Shown here piece by piece: positions 6,198-8,931 of a stretch of 8,931 nt of DNA. Every line of letters begins with the position of its first letter. The stretch's first letter is position 1. Where the stretch lies: positions 1-8,931 of the forward strand of contig CAMFIX010000100.1 of assembly GCA_945952425.1 (NCBI GenBank). Reading direction: 5' to 3'. Below the pieces are notes generated by a model. That model saw only the letters and a program-made list of their open reading frames with translations. It made no database searches and was not told the origin of the DNA. A program made the translations under genes and the position numbers. The stretch is from an uncultured Pseudorhodobacter sp. Its GTDB lineage: Bacteria; Pseudomonadota; Alphaproteobacteria; Rhodobacterales; Rhodobacteraceae.

Positions 6198-6706
6198 GAC
6201 GCGGCCCTCGCCAAAGCGGCCTGCAGGCGCCCGGCGCTTTGCAGGTGATGGGCGTGACAGATGGCGATGGCCAGCGCATCGGCGGCATCGGGCCCCGCGA
6301 TCTGAACCCCCGGCAGATGCAGGCGCACCATGTGGTCGATCTGCGCCTTGGCGGCATGGCCCACGCCCACGACGGTCTTCTTCACCGCGTTGGGCGCATA
6401 TTCGCCCACCTTCAGCCCCGCCTGGGCCGGCACCAGTAAGGCGATGCCCCGCGCCTGGCCGAGCTTCAGCGTCGCCACCGCATCCTTGTTGACGAACGTA
6501 TGTTCGACCGCGGCGGCATCGGGGGCAAAGCGGGTGACGACCTCGGTCAGCTGGGCGTGCAGCGAGACGAGCCTTTCGGCCAGCGCGCCGTCGTCGCCAT
6601 GCGAATGGCAGATGCCGTTGGCCACATGGGTGATTCTGGTGCCCTGGACGTCGATCACGCCCCAGCCCAGATTTCGCAACCCCGGATCAATGCCCAGAAC
6701 CCGCAA
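6194..6706 (-). CDS. ruvC: RuvC, Holliday junction resolvase (TTG start)
   Basis: RuvC is the dimeric RNase H-fold endonuclease that cuts Holliday junctions in partnership with RuvAB. It is 170 residues, near the usual 160-180. The four catalytic acids are D7 (GIDPG), E68 (VEHTF), D140 and D143 (GPDAADALA), equal to E. coli D7, E66, D138 and D141. Basic residues K109, K110 and K120 lie where the DNA-binding lysines are expected. The start codon is TTG (plus-strand CAA at 6704-6706). Upstream the frame holds no ATG or GTG before the in-frame stop at 6737-6739, and this start puts the first catalytic Asp at residue 7 as in the family. There is only a weak purine tract (GGGGG) upstream. It is the first gene of the minus-strand cluster, with an ATGA overlap to ruvA. 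Confidence 0.96.
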   Translation of the reverse strand: MRVLGIDPGLRNLGWGVIDVQGTRITHVANGICHSHGDDGALAERLVSLHAQLTEVVTRFAPDAAAVEHTFVNKDAVATLKLGQARGIALLVPAQAGLKVGEYAPNAVKKTVVGVGHAAKAQIDHMVRLHLPGVQIAGPDAADALAIAICHAHHLQSAGRLQAALARAAS

Positions 6707-6931
6707 GCCTGCCCCCGTTTTATCGTTGCGATATGATTAGCACGAAAAGGGAACACGGACCAAGCGAAATCCCTTGCGCCCGAAAAGATGCCGCAGGTGC
6801 GAAAAGCGACGACTCGGGGCTTGCGGGCGACGCGGCCTGTGGATAGATTCGTAAAAATCTTGTAAAATCAATGTTAACCAACCGTTTACCGCCATGCGCG
6901 GAACGCAAGGCGGCCTTGCGGCGCCCATGGC

Positions 6932-6960
6932 TTGTTATGCATTCGCAGCACGGCTATCTA
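6932..6960 (+). promoter_or_regulatory. Candidate sigma-70-type promoter of the DUF1127 gene
   Basis: TTGTTA (6932-6937) and TATCTA (6955-6960) are separated by 17 bases. The boxes match 4/6 and 3/6 of the consensus. This would give a leader of about 50-55 bases before the ATG at 7021. The matches are modest, and other sites in the AT-rich island upstream cannot be excluded. Confidence 0.35.
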
Positions 6961-7007
6961 AGCGTCATCGAAGGCGAATGAGCGCCTTTCGATTGTGCAG
7001 ATTGTGA

Positions 7008-7012
7008 AAGGA
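7008..7012 (+). promoter_or_regulatory. Ribosome binding site of the DUF1127 gene
   Basis: AAGGA lies 8 bases before the ATG at 7021 and is a good Shine-Dalgarno. It supports the start of this short gene. Confidence 0.8.
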
Positions 7013-7020
7013 TAACCGCC

Positions 7021-7224
7021 ATGGCCGCCTATGAGACGTCCGCCTCGGCGCCGTTCGGCGCCATCACCGTCTATCGTTTCGTGCAGACCCTTGCCGAAGG
7101 CTCCGAAGCTTTCCGCCGCTGGAATTCGGCGCGCGTGACCCGCAAGGCGCTGCATCGCCTGTCCAACCGCGAGCTCGACGACATCGGTCTGTGCCGCGGC
7201 GACATCGAGATGATCGGTCGCTGA
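7021..7224 (+). CDS. Small DUF1127 (YjiS-like) protein
   Basis: A 67-residue basic protein. Residues 31-63 form the DUF1127 domain: FRRW near 31-34, TRKALHRLSNRELDDIGL at 40-57 and CRGDIEMI at 59-66, the usual W...R..L..L...EL.DIG..R.DI pattern. The N-terminal 30 residues are less conserved and contain a short amphipathic segment (TVYRFVQTLAEG). Members of this family are abundant in alphaproteobacteria. Some small DUF1127 proteins have been linked to RNA and phosphate or carbon metabolism in Agrobacterium and Rhodobacter, but the role of this one cannot be read from sequence. It has its own candidate promoter and strong RBS and is followed by tandem terminator-like repeats, so it is probably a highly transcribed single-gene unit. 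Confidence 0.93.
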   Translation: MAAYETSASAPFGAITVYRFVQTLAEGSEAFRRWNSARVTRKALHRLSNRELDDIGLCRGDIEMIGR

Positions 7225-7249
7225 AGCGCCATCAAGCGCAAGCCATCCC

Positions 7250-7273
7250 GGGCCGCGGCAACGCGGCCCTTTT
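7250..7273 (+). terminator. Rho-independent terminator after the DUF1127 gene
   Basis: GGGCCGCG (7250-7257) pairs perfectly with CGCGGCCC (7262-7269) around a GCAA tetraloop of the stable GNRA class. TTTT-GT follows. It begins 25 bases after the DUF1127 stop and is the first of three tandem copies. Confidence 0.88.
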
Positions 7274-7351
7274 GTATTGCAGGGTGCCGCAGCAACGCGG
7301 CCGTTTCGCATTGAAGGGGGTCGCGGCAAAGCGGCCCCCTTTGTCTTTGCA
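7250..7351 (+). repeat. Three tandem 34-bp terminator-like repeats
   Basis: Copies start at 7250, 7284 and 7318, with the GCAA loop at 7258, 7292 and 7326, an exact 34-base period. Copies 1 and 2 match at 28 of 34 positions. Copy 3 matches copy 1 at 18 of the first 20 and then slips by a base or two. Each has a GC stem of the GCCGC...GCGGC type, a GCAA core, a pyrimidine tract and a TTG near the end. Stem quality falls from copy 1 to copies 2 and 3, as if copy 1 is the working terminator and the others are decaying duplicates or backups. Confidence 0.85.
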
Positions 7352-7369
7352 GCCCCCGGCCTACGGCGC

Positions 7370-7396
7370 AAAACAAAAGGGGCCTTGCGGCCCCTT
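7370..7396 (-). terminator. Rho-independent terminator of the membrane-protein gene
   Basis: AAGGGGCC (7377-7384) pairs with GGCCCCTT (7389-7396). On the minus strand the loop is GCAA and the stem is followed by TTGTTTTG. It starts 21 bases past the stop of the minus-strand gene at 7418. Its core and tail (GCAA loop, CCCTTTTGT-TTGC) resemble the 34-bp copies facing it, in inverted orientation. Confidence 0.87.
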
Positions 7397-7417
7397 CCCC
7401 CGGCAATCTGTCGGTGC

Positions 7418-7768
7418 TTAGCGCATGACGGGCAGATGCGGCCCCACCTTGTCGGCCACCATCTGCGACATCGGATCGGCCTGCATCAGCCAGCCGCCGA
7501 CACGTTCGACCCCTTCGCCCGCCATCAGCTTGGTCACCCGCGCATCGTAATCCGCCCGGCCGATCTGGCTGATCATGATCCCCTTGATGAGGAAGACGGC
7601 CAGCAGCAGGAAGACCAGCGGCCCGAGGATGCCGCGGCGTTCGGCCCGCGGCCGGTAGTAGTAGGACCGGCCCAAAGTGCCGGGCGCCTCGAAGCCATAG
7701 CCCTTGGCGCGCGCCTTCTGGATACGATCCACCCGGCGATAAAAATCACTCATATTCGGGTCGGCCAT
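7418..7768 (-). CDS. Small single-pass membrane protein of unknown function
   Basis: I do not recognise a named family. The 116-residue protein has a basic N-terminal cytoplasmic part (1-45, containing FYRRVDRIQKARAKGYG and a YYYRPRAERR stretch just before the membrane), one transmembrane helix at about 46-67 (ILGPLVFLLLAVFLIKGIMI), and a C-terminal region of about 49 residues. The positive-inside rule puts the C-terminus in the periplasm. ATG at 7766-7768 is chosen because AGGAG lies 6 bases upstream; the frame runs open to 7825 and a second ATG (MSDFYRR) lies five codons inside. It follows prmA on the same strand after 95 bases, so they may share a transcript, and it has a good terminator. 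It is probably a conserved hypothetical of the Rhodobacteraceae. Confidence 0.82.
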   Translation of the reverse strand: MADPNMSDFYRRVDRIQKARAKGYGFEAPGTLGRSYYYRPRAERRGILGPLVFLLLAVFLIKGIMISQIGRADYDARVTKLMAGEGVERVGGWLMQADPMSQMVADKVGPHLPVMR

Positions 7769-7863
7769 CCCAAGCTCCTGATTCCGACCCCCACCCAAGA
7801 CTTTATTAGGATGAAATTGCGGCAAAAGTTGGGCAGGAGGCGCGGATTTGCCTTATCTTGGCC

Positions 7864-8739
7864 TCAGGCCTTGCGCTGCAGGACCAGGGCGGACCATTCG
7901 CCGAGGTCGTCGCGCGCCTCGGGCGTGAAGCCCGCGGCGACATAGGCCGCCGTCACCGCCTCGGCCTGCACGACCAGAAGCCCCGACAGGATCACCCGCC
8001 CGCCCGGCGCGGTATGACGCGCCATGTCGGGGGCCAACTCGATCAGCGGGCCTTTCAGGATATTGGCGAAGACCAGGTCGAAGGGGGCCTGCTGCAGGTC
8101 GGGATGGGCGAAACCGGCGGCCTCCAGGCAGGCGATGCGGCCGGCCAGCGCGTTGATGCCGACATTGGCGGCGGCAACATCGACCGCGACCTTGTCGATG
8201 TCAGAGGCCATGATCGTGGCCTCGGGCAGCAGTTTCGCCGCCGCCATGGCCAGCACGGCGGTGCCGCAGCCGATATCGGCCACGCGCTGTGGGCGCAGGC
8301 CTGAAGCATAAAGCCGGTCCCAGGCCAGAAGGCAGCCCAATGTCGTGTTGTGGTGCCCGGTGCCGAAGGCCACCGTCGCCTCGATCTGCAGGGGGATGCG
8401 CCCATCTGTCGGCACCTTGTCGGCGTCATGCGACCCATAGACGAAGAACCGCCCGGCCTCGACCGGGGCGAGGTTGCGGCGGACATGGGCGACCCAATCG
8501 ACCTCGGGCACCTCGGACACGACGAAGGGCTGGGCTTCGAAAGCGGTCGAGAGCAGCTCCAGGAAGGCGGGGTTCGGCGGTTCGGTGTAATAGGCGCCGA
8601 CCTCCCAGAGGCCGCTGTCATCCTCGATCTCAAAGACGCCGACGCCGATGGGCTCGGGGGTCAGCTTCTCCAGCGCTTCGCCGAGCGCCTCGGCCCGGTC
8701 TTCGCCGAGAAGGGTGGTCAAAGCGGTATAGGTCGGCAT
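7864..8739 (-). CDS. prmA: PrmA, ribosomal protein L11 methyltransferase
   Basis: PrmA is an S-adenosylmethionine-dependent class I methyltransferase that trimethylates ribosomal protein L11. The 291 residues match the usual 290-300. The N-terminal substrate-binding domain covers about 1-95 and includes EVDWVAHVRRNLAPVEAGRF (79-98). The methyltransferase domain follows, with FGTGHHNTT at 125-133 (the family hallmark GTGxHxTT), SAM motif I DIGCGTAVLAMAAAKL at 155-170, the acidic SDID at 179-182 that binds the ribose, the FANILKGPL catalytic loop at 224-232 and LSGLL at 251-255. Start ATG at 8737-8739 with GAGGGAG 7 bases upstream. The small membrane protein follows downstream on the same strand. 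Confidence 0.96.
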   Translation of the reverse strand: MPTYTALTTLLGEDRAEALGEALEKLTPEPIGVGVFEIEDDSGLWEVGAYYTEPPNPAFLELLSTAFEAQPFVVSEVPEVDWVAHVRRNLAPVEAGRFFVYGSHDADKVPTDGRIPLQIEATVAFGTGHHNTTLGCLLAWDRLYASGLRPQRVADIGCGTAVLAMAAAKLLPEATIMASDIDKVAVDVAAANVGINALAGRIACLEAAGFAHPDLQQAPFDLVFANILKGPLIELAPDMARHTAPGGRVILSGLLVVQAEAVTAAYVAAGFTPEARDDLGEWSALVLQRKA

Positions 8740-8763
8740 GAGCGGGCTCCCTCGTTTGATCCG

Positions 8764-8792
8764 GGGTTAGGCTGCGCGACGATGGGCGTCAA
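8764..8792 (-). promoter_or_regulatory. Candidate prmA promoter
   Basis: On the minus strand TTGACG (8792-8787) and TAACCC (8769-8764) are 17 bases apart. The -35 box matches 5/6 of the consensus; the -10 box is poor (2/6). It would place transcription start about 15-18 bases before the prmA ATG, with the RBS just inside the leader. Confidence 0.4.
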
Positions 8793-8805
8793 GGGCACGG
8801 GGTTT

Positions 8806-8831
8806 CCAAAGGGGAGCGTGCTCCCCTTTGG
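8806..8831. other. Perfect 12-bp inverted repeat in the divergent gap
   Basis: CCAAAGGGGAGC (8806-8817) and GCTCCCCTTTGG (8820-8831) are perfect complements with two bases between them. No T-run follows on either strand. It sits between the candidate prmA promoter and the candidate promoter of the rightward gene, so operator, cruciform or intergenic repeat are all possible; terminator is less likely. Confidence 0.7.
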
Positions 8832-8840
8832 TTAGGGGGT

Positions 8841-8862
8841 GCGGGGGGCGAAAGCCCCCCGC
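8841..8862. other. Perfect 9-bp stem with GAAA tetraloop
   Basis: GCGGGGGGC (8841-8849) pairs with GCCCCCCGC (8854-8862) around a GAAA loop (8850-8853). It lies 9 bases after the previous inverted repeat and directly abuts the candidate -35 box at 8863. The GNRA loop suggests it is stable as RNA on the plus strand. Confidence 0.7.
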
Positions 8863-8891
8863 TTGCCCGCCCCGATCCCCCCGGTTAGACT
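8863..8891 (+). promoter_or_regulatory. Candidate promoter of the rightward partial gene
   Basis: TTGCCC (8863-8868) and TAGACT (8886-8891) are 17 bases apart, and each box matches 4/6 of the sigma-70 consensus. The -10 box ends 24 bases before the ATG at 8916, the same distance as in the proposed prmA promoter on the other strand. Confidence 0.45.
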
Positions 8892-8915
8892 CCGCGAAAC
8901 GACAGAAAGCCCTCG

Positions 8916-8931
8916 ATGCCCCGCCCTGCCC
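8916..8931 (+). CDS. Start of a gene running off the window (weak)
   Basis: ATG at 8916-8918 opens a frame reading MPRPA before the window ends. Only five full codons are visible, so no product can be named. The support is a spaced promoter candidate upstream and a purine stretch (AGAAAG, 8904-8909) that could serve as a weak RBS. Confidence 0.35.

Larger units (their letters stand above)
6707..7020. promoter_or_regulatory. Divergent regulatory gap between ruvC and the DUF1127 gene
   Basis: These 314 bases hold no convincing gene. Visible elements: an inverted repeat TATCG-TTG-CGATA (6721-6733) just upstream of ruvC; three identical CGAAAAG heptamers (6743, 6781, 6800) plus a related CGAAAT (6765); TGTGGATAG (6838-6846), one base off a DnaA box; an AT-rich island at about 6843-6890; TTAA-N7-TTTA (6874-6888), one base off the gapped CtrA consensus; and an inverted repeat CGCAAGG-CGG-CCTTGCG (6904-6920). 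Both promoters probably lie here, but only the DUF1127 one can be proposed. I looked for the alphaproteobacterial LexA box (GTTC-N7-GTTC) and did not find it. Confidence 0.5.

Noticed and set aside
6751..6765. LexA (SOS) box upstream of ruvC
   Set aside because: GAAC at 6751 is followed after 7 bases by AAGC and not GAAC, so the alphaproteobacterial direct repeat is not met.
6720..6928. Two short minus-strand frames in the gap upstream of ruvC
   Set aside because: About 62 codons each, no RBS, composition set by the AT-rich promoter region, and no family resemblance.
7250..7351. CRISPR-like array
   Set aside because: The 34-bp units abut with no spacers and are hairpins with pyrimidine tails, so they are terminator-like tandem repeats.
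8782..8835. 17-codon frame (MGVKGTGF...) crossing the 12-bp inverted repeat
   Set aside because: It has no RBS, lies over the candidate prmA promoter and is probably chance.

Overview
The window looks like ordinary chromosome of a high-GC alphaproteobacterium, most likely of the Rhodobacteraceae/Paracoccaceae group. The signs are strongly G/C-ending codons, a ruvC-ruvA-ruvB block, a short DUF1127 protein, the style of the PrmA sequence, and G/C-rich intergenic stem-loops. This placement is inferred from protein style and was not checked by a search. The first 47 bases are not biological. They match an Illumina Nextera index adapter ending in the Tn5 mosaic end, so the genome proper starts at base 48 and the first gene is cut at its 5' end.

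Layout: (i) 48-713 (+), the 3' part of a LuxR-type regulator with an autoinducer-binding domain and a LuxR HTH. (ii) 714-830, a leader with a strong nested dyad. (iii) 831-3800 (+), a large cysteine-free RTX-like protein built from five repeats of about 170 residues, a canonical GGxGxDxLx array and a type I secretion-type C-terminus. (iv) 3797-6706 (-), a compact cluster transcribed in the order ruvC, ruvA, a histidine-phosphatase-like gene, ruvB. ruvC/ruvA and ruvA/phosphatase overlap as ATGA and GTGA; ruvB follows after a short spacer with two hairpins. (v) 6707-7020, a regulatory gap with an AT-rich island between ruvC and the divergent DUF1127 gene. (vi) 7021-7224 (+), the DUF1127 protein, followed by three tandem 34-bp terminator-like repeats and a facing terminator. 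(vii) 7418-7768 (-), a small single-pass membrane protein of unknown function, downstream of (viii) prmA, 7864-8739 (-). (ix) 8740-8915, a divergent promoter region with two perfect stem-loops. (x) 8916-8931 (+), the first few codons of a gene that runs off the window.

How the parts may work together: RuvABC form the Holliday-junction branch-migration and resolution machine. The gene between ruvA and ruvB is translationally coupled to ruvA but has no obvious recombination role. The LuxR-like regulator lies directly upstream of the RTX gene on the same strand, with a dyad between them, so density-dependent control of a secreted calcium-binding adhesin or matrix protein is a reasonable hypothesis. 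I see no phage, insertion sequence, CRISPR array, tRNA or rRNA. No wholly new system stands out. The most interesting points are the LuxR/dyad/RTX arrangement, the divergent phosphatase inside ruvCAB, and the tandem 34-bp terminator repeats.
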